Shown in pieces: positions 9,194-17,449 of a stretch of 64,000 nt of DNA (positions are counted from its first letter, which is position 1; each line of letters begins with the position of its first letter). Source of the stretch: Novosphingobium ginsenosidimutans. GTDB lineage: Bacteria > Pseudomonadota > Alphaproteobacteria > Sphingomonadales > Sphingomonadaceae. Under the pieces are notes generated by a model. It was not told the origin of the DNA. It saw only the letters and a program-made list of their open reading frames with translations, and did not search any database. The translations under genes and the position numbers were made by a program. The stretch lies in assembly GCF_007954425.1 (NCBI RefSeq), contig NZ_CP042345.1:682001-746000 (forward strand). Direction: 5' to 3'.

Positions 9194-9913
9194 TCAGAAG
9201 AAGAATTTCTGCTGCCAGTAGAAGGTCCCGGTCACCGGCTCCCCCGCCGCATTGAGCGCCGGTTTGAAGCGCAGCCGTTCTTTCGCCAGCCGACAGGTGA
9301 CCTCGTCGGTATCGGGCAGCCCGCTCGACTTGTAGATCCGGCAGCCCGTAGCGCGCCCTTCGGGACTGATCGTCAACGCCAGGATCACCGCCTTACCGAT
9401 CCGCGCCTCGCGCCCGCCGGTCGGAATTGGGAAGTCTGATGCCCTGTCGATCCGGCCCGAGATATGGACCGGCTTGCTCGCGCCGCCGCCCTGGCCGTTG
9501 CCACCGGCACCGCTGCCCGTGCCGGAACCTGTCCCGCCGGCGCCCGTGCCGCTGCCACTATCACGCGCGCCCGAGGTATCGGCGCTGCCCGTGCTGGAGG
9601 CTCGGGGTGCCGGGACCTTGGCGATGTCCACCTTGGGCTGTTCTGCCTTCACCTCCCGCGGGATCGCTTTCTTGCCTGACTCGCCAGCGGCTCCCGCGGG
9701 CTTCGGCTCGGCTTGTGGCTCGGGCGGCGGTGGGGGCGCAGTGATGGTGACGGTAAAGGTCTTGGTGATCGTTTCTACCGCCTGCGCGGTGAAGTCCGGC
9801 GCGAAGGCCCGGATCAGCGCCAGGATCGCGACCAGATGCAGCAGCGCCACCAGCACGATCACGCCCAGTTTGACCCGGCGCGGCGGGGTGAGGTCCAGAT
9901 CGTCCTCGTCCAT
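9194..9913 (-). CDS. TonB-family energy transducer
   Basis: 239-residue TonB homologue. A single N-terminal membrane anchor (about residues 15-35, [20 protein letters not shown]) is followed by a Pro-rich periplasmic linker ([16 protein letters not shown]), a Gly/Ser-rich stretch, and a C-terminal TonB domain with [19 protein letters not shown] and [14 protein letters not shown]. It would couple the proton motive force to outer-membrane receptors. It is the fourth gene after the TonB receptor, halogenase and oxygenase, so it is probably a dedicated partner of that receptor. 38 bases separate it from the oxygenase gene. Confidence 0.88.
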   Translation of the reverse strand: MDEDDLDLTPPRRVKLGVIVLVALLHLVAILALIRAFAPDFTAQAVETITKTFTVTITAPPPPPEPQAEPKPAGAAGESGKKAIPREVKAEQPKVDIAKVPAPRASSTGSADTSGARDSGSGTGAGGTGSGTGSGAGGNGQGGGASKPVHISGRIDRASDFPIPTGGREARIGKAVILALTISPEGRATGCRIYKSSGLPDTDEVTCRLAKERLRFKPALNAAGEPVTGTFYWQQKFFF

Positions 9914-9951
9914 AGGCCCGTTATGACAGGTCAGCGCTGCGCTTCAACGGC

Positions 9952-11310
9952 TTAGCGTGGTGGGGCAATGTCAAACGCGAAGGTCAGCCGCTCCCCTGCG
10001 GCGAATGGTTCGGTTGCATGCCACAGCGTCGAGCCAAACAGCGCAAGGCGGCCTGGCTTCGGTTCAATCTGCCTGAGTGGCCCAAGGTCAAGCCCGAGCT
10101 CGGGCGGCGGGCTGCCGAGCGAGAGCCAGCCGGCTGGCGGTGCGCCAAGCTGGTCTGGCTTTGGCAGGCTGACATAGCAGGCAGAGCTGATCCACCCGCG
10201 CACGTGGGTGTGGCTGGCATGGAACCCTGCCCCAGCCAGCCGCACCGACCAGCTCCCCGCAAAGCGAAGCGTGCTGCTGCCGCGTTCGAGCAGCGGGTGA
10301 CCCGGTTCGTGCGGAAGGGCCGCCGCAAAATCCGCCACGGCCGCCAGCACCTTGTCGCGCGCCAGGCGGATCGCCGGATCGGGGTGAAAGAACAGCTGCC
10401 GGTCGGTTTGCGTGCCGCCCCGCACGGACTGTTCTGGATAGGGCGCCTTCATCCGGTGTAAGCGGCGCAAGGCTTCGGCCAGGTCAGCCAGTTCTTGCGG
10501 CGTGAAATCCAGATCGACTGCCGCCGCGTGGAGCCGATCGCCATCGAGCCAACCAGCTTGCGGATCACCCAGCAATCGCCAGCACAGCCCGGCATAGGGC
10601 CAGAACATCCGCGCCTGAGCTCCGCCAAGGTGCCGCTGGGCGACGGCAAGCGCAGCTTCCGGCTGACTCGTGCGCAGCAAGTAGCGGACATGGCACAGGT
10701 CAGTCCCAGGATCGGCCAGCGCGGCGAATGGCCCGAAATCCGGGATGCCCTCGCCGCTCTCGGCAATCAGGAACAGGGCTGACAGCGCCAGGCCCTGCGA
10801 GGGTGCGCAGGCCTGCTCTGCGCCAGCCAGGACTGCGCGGGCGGCGGTCCAGTCCTTGCGCGTGGCGTGTTGCTGGAACCAGCTGAGCCGGACTGCGGTG
10901 TTGACCGGTTCACGCGCGGCCGCCGCAGCATAGGAGCGATCCCAATCCTCGGTCTCCCCCCTGGTGATCCGCATGGCACAGAGCGTCCGGTGCCCGTCGA
11001 GCCAGCCGGGGTGCTGCGCCAGCACGCTCTCAAGCAGGGCTTCGGCTTGGTCGTCCGCACTTTCTGCCGCCAGCGCCAGCGCACGATTGCGGATCAGGTC
11101 GGGCTGGCCGGGGAGCAAGGCGGCCGCCCGCTCGAACAGGGCGGCGGCGGGCTGCCAGGCTTCAAAGGCGATCTGGGCGTGTCCAAAGGCGGCTTGCGGG
11201 CTGTTGGGATCGCGCCGTGCGGCTTCGCTGATCGTCTCGAGCGCGGCGTCAATATCCTGTTCGGCCAGCAATGCTGCCGCCCGGCTGACGCGCTGCGCAG
11301 TATCGGTCAT
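9952..11310 (-). CDS. TPR protein with C-terminal 2OG-Fe(II) oxygenase domain
   Basis: 452-residue two-part protein. Residues 1-250 are TPR-like helical repeats (AALLAEQDIDAALETISEA, PNSPQAAFGHAQIAFEAW). The last 150 residues resemble putative 2OG-Fe(II) oxygenases (PF13759): HASHTHVRGWISSACYVSLP holds likely iron ligands, and GSTLWHATEPFAAGERLTFAF gives the distal His and an Arg for 2-oxoglutarate. The start overlaps the halogenase stop (ATGA at 11307-11310), so the two are translationally coupled. The substrate is unknown. Hydroxylation of a protein or peptide in the same pathway as the flavin halogenase is an inference only. Confidence 0.78.
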   Translation of the reverse strand: MTDTAQRVSRAAALLAEQDIDAALETISEAARRDPNSPQAAFGHAQIAFEAWQPAAALFERAAALLPGQPDLIRNRALALAAESADDQAEALLESVLAQHPGWLDGHRTLCAMRITRGETEDWDRSYAAAAAREPVNTAVRLSWFQQHATRKDWTAARAVLAGAEQACAPSQGLALSALFLIAESGEGIPDFGPFAALADPGTDLCHVRYLLRTSQPEAALAVAQRHLGGAQARMFWPYAGLCWRLLGDPQAGWLDGDRLHAAAVDLDFTPQELADLAEALRRLHRMKAPYPEQSVRGGTQTDRQLFFHPDPAIRLARDKVLAAVADFAAALPHEPGHPLLERGSSTLRFAGSWSVRLAGAGFHASHTHVRGWISSACYVSLPKPDQLGAPPAGWLSLGSPPPELGLDLGPLRQIEPKPGRLALFGSTLWHATEPFAAGERLTFAFDIAPPR

Positions 11311-12803
11311 GCCTTGCAATGCTGGTCGATGAAGGCCTGGTGGCTCGGCTGGCGCGCCGCCTCATTGGCCATGGCGCTGCGCAGTTTGCCCAGCCACTCG
11401 CGCCCGCTCGGGCGATAGGCCCCCAGCGGATCGGTACCTTCGGGCAGGTTGAACTGGCCGATATGGACCGCGTGCCAACTGGGCGGGGCGAACAGGTCCA
11501 TATCGCGCGGGATATGGCGGCCATAGCGGCGGAAGTGATCGATCTTGAAGGCCAGACTATCCGGCACCTCCATTGCCGCCGTGTGCCGCCACATCGGCTC
11601 ATCGCGGTCCATCAGCTTGTAGTGCAGCACGATGAAATCGCGGATCCGCTCCATCTCGGTGGCGGCGATATGGTTGTACTCGGCGATCACCGCCGGATCG
11701 AAGCTGGTGTCCGGGAACAGCGCGAGCAGCTTGGAGATGCCGGCCTGGATCAGGTGCAGGCTGGTCGATTCCAGCGGCTCGAGGAATCCGCTGGAGAGGC
11801 CGACCGCAATGACATTCTTGTCCCAGAACTTTCGGCGCATGCCGGTGGTGAAGCGCAGGCGATTGGGCTCGGCCAGCGGCTTGCCATCGAGATTGCTGAG
11901 CAGCACGTCGAGCGCAGCTTCGTCGCTGGTGAACTGGCTGGAATAGACGTGGCCGTTGCCGGTGCGGTGCTGCAACGGGATGCGCCATTGCCAGCCAGCC
12001 TCGCGCGCGGTTGAGCGGGTATAGGGGGTGAAATCCCCCGCCTTCTCGCAGGGGATCGCCACGGCTCGGTCGCAGGGCAACCAGTGCGTCCAGTCGGCAT
12101 AGCCGGCCTGCAACGCGCCCTCGATCAGCAGGCCGCGAAAGCCCGAGCAATCGATAAACAGCTCGGCTTCAAGACTGCGCCCATCTTCCAGGGTGACGCC
12201 GGTAACGAAGCCGGTCTCGCCATGCTGCTGGACCGAGCCGATCTTGCCCTCATGCCGCACCACGCCGCGTTGCTCAGAATAGGCGCGCAGGTAGCGGGCA
12301 TAGAGCCCGGCATCGAAGTGATAGGCATAGTCGAACGTCGAAAGGACCGAGCGCGGATCCCCGCTCGGCCGTACAAAACGGTTGGCCTTGGCAAGGTGCC
12401 AGGCCATCGAGTGTTCATCGAACCCGGCGGTTTCGCCTGCTGCCTTGGCCAGCAGCCAGTGCTGATGCACCGGCACCACGTCGAACGCGCGGCCGTGCGG
12501 ACCGAAGGGGTGGAAATAGCGGTGGCCCGCCCGACCCCAGTTCACGAACTCGATCCCCAGCTTGTAGCTCGCCTGGGTGCGTTTCATGAATTCGGCTTCG
12601 TCGATGCCCAGCATCTGATTGAAGGTGCGGATCGGCGGGATCGTAGCCTCGCCCACGCCGACCGTGCCGACCTCTTCGCTTTCGATCAGGGCGATCTCGC
12701 AGCCCTGGGCCAGGTTGGCGGAAAGCGCGGCTGCGGTCATCCAACCAGCCGAGCCGCCGCCGACGATCAGGATCTTGCGGATGGGTTGCGCCTGTGAAGC
12801 CAT
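11307..12803 (-). CDS. Flavin-dependent 'tryptophan halogenase' family protein
   Basis: 498-residue flavoenzyme. Seen: FAD-binding GGGSAGW at residues 15-21, GEATIPPI near 51-58, a lysine in SYKLGIEFVNW (Lys81) at the place of the catalytic lysine of PrnA/RebH, and the halogenase motif WQWRIP near residue 270. All key signatures are present, so it may be active. No flavin reductase is nearby. In sphingomonads and caulobacters such genes commonly accompany TonB receptors and their substrate is not known. The ATG at 12803 was chosen; in-frame ATGs at 12821 and 12848 are possible. A hairpin separates it from the receptor gene upstream. Confidence 0.85.
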   Translation of the reverse strand: MASQAQPIRKILIVGGGSAGWMTAAALSANLAQGCEIALIESEEVGTVGVGEATIPPIRTFNQMLGIDEAEFMKRTQASYKLGIEFVNWGRAGHRYFHPFGPHGRAFDVVPVHQHWLLAKAAGETAGFDEHSMAWHLAKANRFVRPSGDPRSVLSTFDYAYHFDAGLYARYLRAYSEQRGVVRHEGKIGSVQQHGETGFVTGVTLEDGRSLEAELFIDCSGFRGLLIEGALQAGYADWTHWLPCDRAVAIPCEKAGDFTPYTRSTAREAGWQWRIPLQHRTGNGHVYSSQFTSDEAALDVLLSNLDGKPLAEPNRLRFTTGMRRKFWDKNVIAVGLSSGFLEPLESTSLHLIQAGISKLLALFPDTSFDPAVIAEYNHIAATEMERIRDFIVLHYKLMDRDEPMWRHTAAMEVPDSLAFKIDHFRRYGRHIPRDMDLFAPPSWHAVHIGQFNLPEGTDPLGAYRPSGREWLGKLRSAMANEAARQPSHQAFIDQHCKA

Positions 12804-12870
12804 TGCACGCTCGCTTGCCATGAAAGAAAGCGGGCGGGAAGCAGCCAACGCCGTTCCCGCCCGTATAGTG

Positions 12871-12900
12871 GAAGGGCCTGCTAGGTGTTGCAGGCCCTTC
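12871..12900 (-). terminator. Hairpin between receptor and halogenase genes
   Basis: Perfect 11-bp stem GAAGGGCCTGC / GCAGGCCCTTC with an 8-base loop, 12 bases after the receptor stop. No T-tract follows, so it is more likely a partial terminator or mRNA-stabilising hairpin that lets the receptor be made in excess over the downstream genes. Confidence 0.6.
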
Positions 12901-12911
12901 GGAAGAACGCC

Positions 12912-15383
12912 TTAGAAGCTGTAGCGCACCGAAGCGGTGAAGGTGCGACCCAGCGCCGGTGCACCGCCCAGCACGGCCGGATTGGCCGTGATGTCCGAAA
13001 CGCCGCCATTGCCACGGAAGTCGAAGGTGTCGAACAGGTTGTAGACCTGCAGACCCAGTTCGAGGTTCTTGACCGGACGGACTCGCAGCACGCCGTTGAA
13101 CACGGCCTTGCCCGGGTATTCCAGGCCGGCACCGTCGATCGCGGCGGTCTGGCCGGTGGTCGAGAGGCCGATCGTGGCGATGTCGTTGATGTCATAATTG
13201 GCCGAGACCGTGTACGATAGATCCGGGATACCATCGGCGCGGTTGTAGACGGTCGAGGCCGCCGCAGCCCGCTTGGCCTTGGTGTAGGTGGCCGTACCAA
13301 CAAGGTTGAATCCGCCGTTCTGGTAGGTGACGAACAGTTCGGCCCCCGACGACTTGTACTTGGTATCGATGATGCAGCCACCGGTGGGGCACTGCGCCGT
13401 GACGGTCGGCTCATAGTCGCTACGGCTGAAACTGCCCTTCAGCAGGGTCAGTTCGACCGTATAGCGCCCGCCAGCCAGGCCGCCGCGGTTCTTCAGACCG
13501 AGTTCGTACTGCTTCACGAAGTCAACCGAAGGAACCAGCCCGCTCTGGTTGAGCTGGCCCGAAGCGGTGAACTTGCCCGAAACGGTCTGGCGGTCCGAGT
13601 TGAAGCGGCCGCCGCGCGAGGCACGGATGAACAGCGAGGTATCCGGGTTGACCTTCCACAGCGCACCGGCAGTCCAGGTGGTGTAGTTGCGGCCATAGTC
13701 CAGCACTTCGCGGGCACCGTTGGCAGTGATCGTCGGGATCTGGGTGGTCACGCCGTTGAAGGTGACGGGCGTGTTGAACTCCACCGCGCTACCGGCAATC
13801 GTCCAGCCTGAGGCGCGCAGCATTTCAAACCGGACCGAGCCGTCGATCGCGAAGGTGTCGTTATCGAGATCAAGCCCGACGTAGGGCGCGTTGTCGGTGT
13901 ACGACAGTTCGTAATCGCGGGCGCAGCAGTTGCCCCAGTTGTTGTTGAACCCGGCAATGCCCTCGGCGGTCAGACGGGCGCCGGCAGCGGTGAACAGGTC
14001 AAGCTGTGCCGGGTTGTCGCCGCTGACTTCGCGGTAGGACTTGTTGGTGTGCCAATCCATGTTGATCTTCTGGTTCATGTAGAACCAGCCCGCGCGAGCG
14101 GTGATCGTGGCAAAGCCGCCTTCGAACTTGCCGGTCAGGCCCAGATCGTTGGCGAAGCTGCCAATGTCGCGGATGTTGGTGCGGACATTGGTGTTCGTGT
14201 CGATGTAGGTACCGGTATAGACCTGTCCGGCCTTCGGACCGCTGGCATAGCGCGCCGTGGCGACGACACCGCCGTTGACCGTCGAGCCGATCACTGCCGA
14301 GGTGCGCCCGACGCCCAGGAACGGCGAAGTGAAGGCGCCGCTCATGTCGGTCCAGCGCATGTTGTTGTCGACCGTGATCGCGTCCGAGAACTCATAGTGG
14401 AACTGGTTCTGGATCGACTTGGCATTGGTGGTGATGCCAGACATCGCGACGCGCTCGAGATCGCCTTCGCGGTTGTAGATCAGGAACGACTGATTGAGCG
14501 TCGAATAATTCGACTGATCACGCCCATCGAAGCCGGGGAACGGCGTCAGGTTGGTAACCTTGCCGCCAGCCACGGTGCCCAGCGCCGGGGCGCCGGTGTA
14601 GTTCGGCTCACGCGTGTCGGCATATTTGAACAGGAAGCGGATATAGCCCTTGCCGTCGTCGAACTCCTTGGTGACGTTGGCCTTGATCTGGACCGAGTCT
14701 GAGACGTTGAAGCCGGCCTTCAGCGGGCCCTTGCCGACCTTGTAGAAGCCACCGACGTGGAAATACATCGTCTCGTTCAGCGCGCCGCCATAGCGGAAAT
14801 CGACCTTGGTTTCGTTGAAACCCAGGCCCTTGTTGAGCTGGATGTAGCCACCTTCCTGCTTGCCGGTGTGGCTGATGTAGTTGATGACCGCGCCCGGCGC
14901 CTGCGAAGCGAAGGTGGCGGCAGTACCGCCGCGCACGGCTTCAACCTTCTGGGTGGTCGCGTCGAAGCGGGTCCAGTAGTCGTTGTTGCCGAACTGGATA
15001 TCGCCGAACAGCACGGTCGGCAGGCCATCTTCCTGCAGCTGAACGAACGGCGCACCGCCGGTCGCCACGGGCAGGCCGCGCACCGCGATGTTGGAGTTGC
15101 CGCCCGGGCCTGAGGTCCCAGCCACCTGGATACCCGGCAGCATGCGGAACAGTTCGGCTTCCGAGCTCGGCTTGAAATCCTGGATCAGGTCGGCGCTGAC
15201 CGAAGTGACCGAGATCGAGCTGTCGATCTGGGTCTTGTCGCGGCCCGATGCCGTAACAACGATTTCATCAAGCCCGCTTGCCTCTTCCGCCGGGGCATCC
15301 TGCGCCATGGCGGGAGCGGCGAAGCTGGCACCGGCGACAATCGCCAGGACCGAGGCAACGCTACGCAACTGCGACTTCTTCAT
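12912..15383 (-). CDS. TonB-dependent outer-membrane receptor (sugar-regulated)
   Basis: 823-residue receptor. The signal peptide ends AAPAMAQD (about residue 27), then a short EEASGLDEIVVTASGRDK TonB box region. A plug domain follows, with LFRMLPGIQVAGTSGPGG and VRGLPVATGG, then about 600 residues of beta-barrel strands ending in the outer-membrane signature FTASVRYSF with terminal Phe. It is the first gene of a unit that continues into the halogenase, oxygenase and TonB genes. Two LacI-type palindromes lie 70-101 bases upstream, and a strong GGGGAGGAT ribosome site precedes the ATG at 15383. Context points to uptake of an oligosaccharide such as raffinose or sucrose; the ligand is inferred, not shown. 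Confidence 0.93.
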   Translation of the reverse strand: MKKSQLRSVASVLAIVAGASFAAPAMAQDAPAEEASGLDEIVVTASGRDKTQIDSSISVTSVSADLIQDFKPSSEAELFRMLPGIQVAGTSGPGGNSNIAVRGLPVATGGAPFVQLQEDGLPTVLFGDIQFGNNDYWTRFDATTQKVEAVRGGTAATFASQAPGAVINYISHTGKQEGGYIQLNKGLGFNETKVDFRYGGALNETMYFHVGGFYKVGKGPLKAGFNVSDSVQIKANVTKEFDDGKGYIRFLFKYADTREPNYTGAPALGTVAGGKVTNLTPFPGFDGRDQSNYSTLNQSFLIYNREGDLERVAMSGITTNAKSIQNQFHYEFSDAITVDNNMRWTDMSGAFTSPFLGVGRTSAVIGSTVNGGVVATARYASGPKAGQVYTGTYIDTNTNVRTNIRDIGSFANDLGLTGKFEGGFATITARAGWFYMNQKINMDWHTNKSYREVSGDNPAQLDLFTAAGARLTAEGIAGFNNNWGNCCARDYELSYTDNAPYVGLDLDNDTFAIDGSVRFEMLRASGWTIAGSAVEFNTPVTFNGVTTQIPTITANGAREVLDYGRNYTTWTAGALWKVNPDTSLFIRASRGGRFNSDRQTVSGKFTASGQLNQSGLVPSVDFVKQYELGLKNRGGLAGGRYTVELTLLKGSFSRSDYEPTVTAQCPTGGCIIDTKYKSSGAELFVTYQNGGFNLVGTATYTKAKRAAAASTVYNRADGIPDLSYTVSANYDINDIATIGLSTTGQTAAIDGAGLEYPGKAVFNGVLRVRPVKNLELGLQVYNLFDTFDFRGNGGVSDITANPAVLGGAPALGRTFTASVRYSF

Positions 15384-15452
15384 GGGTATCCTCCCCTCGA
15401 ACACCCCTTTGTGGGGCACATTTGCCGCAGGCAAGCTATGGCTCTACCCCGA

Positions 15453-15462
15453 CAATCGATTG
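15453..15462. promoter_or_regulatory. LacI-type operator 1 (receptor/lacI intergenic)
   Basis: Perfect 10-bp palindrome CAATCGATTG in the divergent promoter region between the TonB receptor and lacI genes. Its centre is 21 bases, two helical turns, from operator 2, a spacing that suits cooperative or tandem repressor binding on one face of DNA. Confidence 0.75.
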
Positions 15463-15472
15463 CACACATACG

Positions 15473-15484
15473 GCAATCGATTGC
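15473..15484. promoter_or_regulatory. LacI-type operator 2 (receptor/lacI intergenic)
   Basis: 12-bp perfect palindrome GCAATCGATTGC with CG at the dyad, as in most LacI/PurR-family operators. It lies 87 bases before the lacI start and 90 before the receptor start, so it can govern both. Confidence 0.78.
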
Positions 15485-15570
15485 AATGACAAGTGCCAAT
15501 CTGCATTTCAGCGCCGAAAAATTGGCGGATTGCCCATTGCCTTTGCCGGTGATTGCAGGAAAATGGCGCC

Positions 15571-16584
15571 ATGACCGACCGGCCACGCATTCGCAACATC
15601 GCCGATCTCGCCAAAATCGCCGGAGTTTCCCCAGGCACCGTATCGCGGGCGCTCTCGGGGGCGGGGCTGATCAGCCAGAAAACCCGCGAGCGGATCCAGG
15701 CCCTTGCCCGCGAACACGAATTTCGCCCCAACATCATGGCCCGCAACCTGCGGATCCAGCGCACCGGGGCGATCGGAGTGCTGATTCCGCTGGGCCACGA
15801 GACCGGCCAGCACATCTCCGATCCATTCTTCATCACCATGCTGGGCCTACTCGCCGATTCGCTGACCGAACGCGGCTATGACCTGGTGCTCAGCCGGGTG
15901 ATTCCGACCGACGATGACTGGCTGGAACGCTATGCCGATTCGGGCCGGGTCGACGGAATCATCGTCATTGGCCAGTCGGACCAGTCGGCCGTGCTCGATC
16001 GCGTTGCCGCACGCTATCGCCCGCTGGTCGTCTGGGGCGGACACTCGCGCGGGCAGGTGCACTGCTCGGTGGGCTCGGACAATGTCGCCGGTGGCGATAT
16101 TGCCACCAGCCACCTGATCGCGCGCGGCTGCAAGCGGATCACCTTCTTCGGCGATCCGACCCCGCTGGAAATTGCGCAGCGGCTGGAAGGCTGCCGCCAG
16201 GCCCTCGCCCGGGCTGGCCTTGGCGATGCGCTGACGGTCTTCCCCGCGCACCTTGCCGCCGGCCTCGATGACAGCGACATCACCGCCTATCTCGCCAATG
16301 CCGAACAGCGCCCGGACGGGATCTTCGCCGCCTCTGATGTGATCGCGATGAGCGCGCTGCGCGCTCTGGCCGAACTGGGCATGGCGGTCCCCGATGCGGT
16401 GAAGGTGATCGGCTATGACGGTCTGGCGCTGGGCGAACATACCGTCCCGCGGCTCTCTACCGTCAAGCAGGACCTTACCACCGGGGCGCGCAACCTGGTT
16501 GACCTGCTGCTGCGCCGAATTGCAGGGGAGGACACCAGCTCGGTCGTGATGATGCCCGAACTGGTCGCGCGACTTTCTACCTGA
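15571..16584 (+). CDS. LacI-family transcriptional repressor
   Basis: 337-residue regulator. The N-terminal helix-turn-helix plus hinge helix reads IADLAKIAGVSPGTVSRALS at residues 8-27, followed by KTRERIQALAREHEFRPN, then a periplasmic-binding-like sugar domain (GAIGVLIPL, DGIIVIGQSD, DGIFAASDVIAMSAL, VIGYDGLALG). The ATG at 15571 fits an upstream AGGA. The gene diverges from the TonB receptor gene and overlaps the end of the fructokinase gene by 8 bases. The four CAATCGATTG sites around this locus are its likely operators, and a sugar or sugar phosphate from this pathway its likely inducer. Confidence 0.93.
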   Translation: MTDRPRIRNIADLAKIAGVSPGTVSRALSGAGLISQKTRERIQALAREHEFRPNIMARNLRIQRTGAIGVLIPLGHETGQHISDPFFITMLGLLADSLTERGYDLVLSRVIPTDDDWLERYADSGRVDGIIVIGQSDQSAVLDRVAARYRPLVVWGGHSRGQVHCSVGSDNVAGGDIATSHLIARGCKRITFFGDPTPLEIAQRLEGCRQALARAGLGDALTVFPAHLAAGLDDSDITAYLANAEQRPDGIFAASDVIAMSALRALAELGMAVPDAVKVIGYDGLALGEHTVPRLSTVKQDLTTGARNLVDLLLRRIAGEDTSSVVMMPELVARLST

Positions 16585-17449
16585 GCGCCGCTTCGGCAAG
16601 GGCGAGGGCACCGAGCAGGCCGGACCGGTCGCCGAGGCCCGGCAGCGTGACGATTTCGCCGGCCCGGCTTCGGAAATAGCCATTACCCAGCCGCTCTGCC
16701 GTGCAGCGGACGCGGTCGATCAATCCGGGCGTGTCCATGACCCCGCCGCCCAGCACGATTCGGCCCGGTTCGAACATCGCCTGGGCCGTGACCGCCGCCT
16801 GCGCAATGTACCAGGCCACGACGTCATGGCCGATGTGATCGCCCGGCAGCTCTGACAGCGAAACGCCATAGCGCGCCTTGACCGCTGGGCCGCTCGCCAG
16901 CCCTTCCAGGCAGGTGCCATGGAACGGACAGACCCCGCCAAAGCCCACGTCTTCGGGGTGCAGGGGCAAGCGAATATGGCCCATCTCCGGGTGCGAAATG
17001 CCGGCCAGCGGCTTGCCGCCGATCACTGCCCCACCGCCGACCCCGGTGCCGATCGTGAAATAGAGCACCGAAGGCTGCCCTTGCCCCGCCCCCCAGCGGT
17101 ATTCGGCAAGGGCAGCCGCAGTGACATCGGTATCCAGCCCCACTGGACAACCGAGCCGCTGAACCAAAGGCCCGACCAGGTTGGTGTTCGACCAGCCAGC
17201 CTTGGGAGTGGCGAGGATATGGCCCCATTGCAGGGAGGTCCGGTCCACCTCGACCGGGCCGAAAGTGGCAACGCCAACGGCCACGAGCGGTCCTTGGCCC
17301 GCCAGCCAGTTGCACATGGCGGCGATGGTCTCGTCGGGCGTGGTCGTCGGGATTCGGGTGGTGGCGAGCACCTCGTCTGGACCATGTGCGATGCCAAGCA
17401 CGAACTTGGTGCCCCCGGCTTCAACCAGTCCGTAAAGTGGCTTGCTCAT
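16577..17449 (-). CDS. ROK-family fructokinase
   Basis: 290-residue sugar kinase of the ROK family. Seen: an N-terminal phosphate loop VEAGGTKFVLGI, IGTGVGGGAVIGGKPLAG in the middle, and the Zn-binding cluster GFGGVCPFHGTCLEGLASG (about 170-190), the usual His/Cys pattern of ROK fructokinases. It would phosphorylate the fructose freed by the GH68 enzyme whose gene it overlaps by 4 bases (ATGA). Glucokinase or mannokinase activity cannot be excluded from sequence, but a separate glk exists at 29.0-30.0 kb. Confidence 0.87.
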   Translation of the reverse strand: MSKPLYGLVEAGGTKFVLGIAHGPDEVLATTRIPTTTPDETIAAMCNWLAGQGPLVAVGVATFGPVEVDRTSLQWGHILATPKAGWSNTNLVGPLVQRLGCPVGLDTDVTAAALAEYRWGAGQGQPSVLYFTIGTGVGGGAVIGGKPLAGISHPEMGHIRLPLHPEDVGFGGVCPFHGTCLEGLASGPAVKARYGVSLSELPGDHIGHDVVAWYIAQAAVTAQAMFEPGRIVLGGGVMDTPGLIDRVRCTAERLGNGYFRSRAGEIVTLPGLGDRSGLLGALALAEAALR

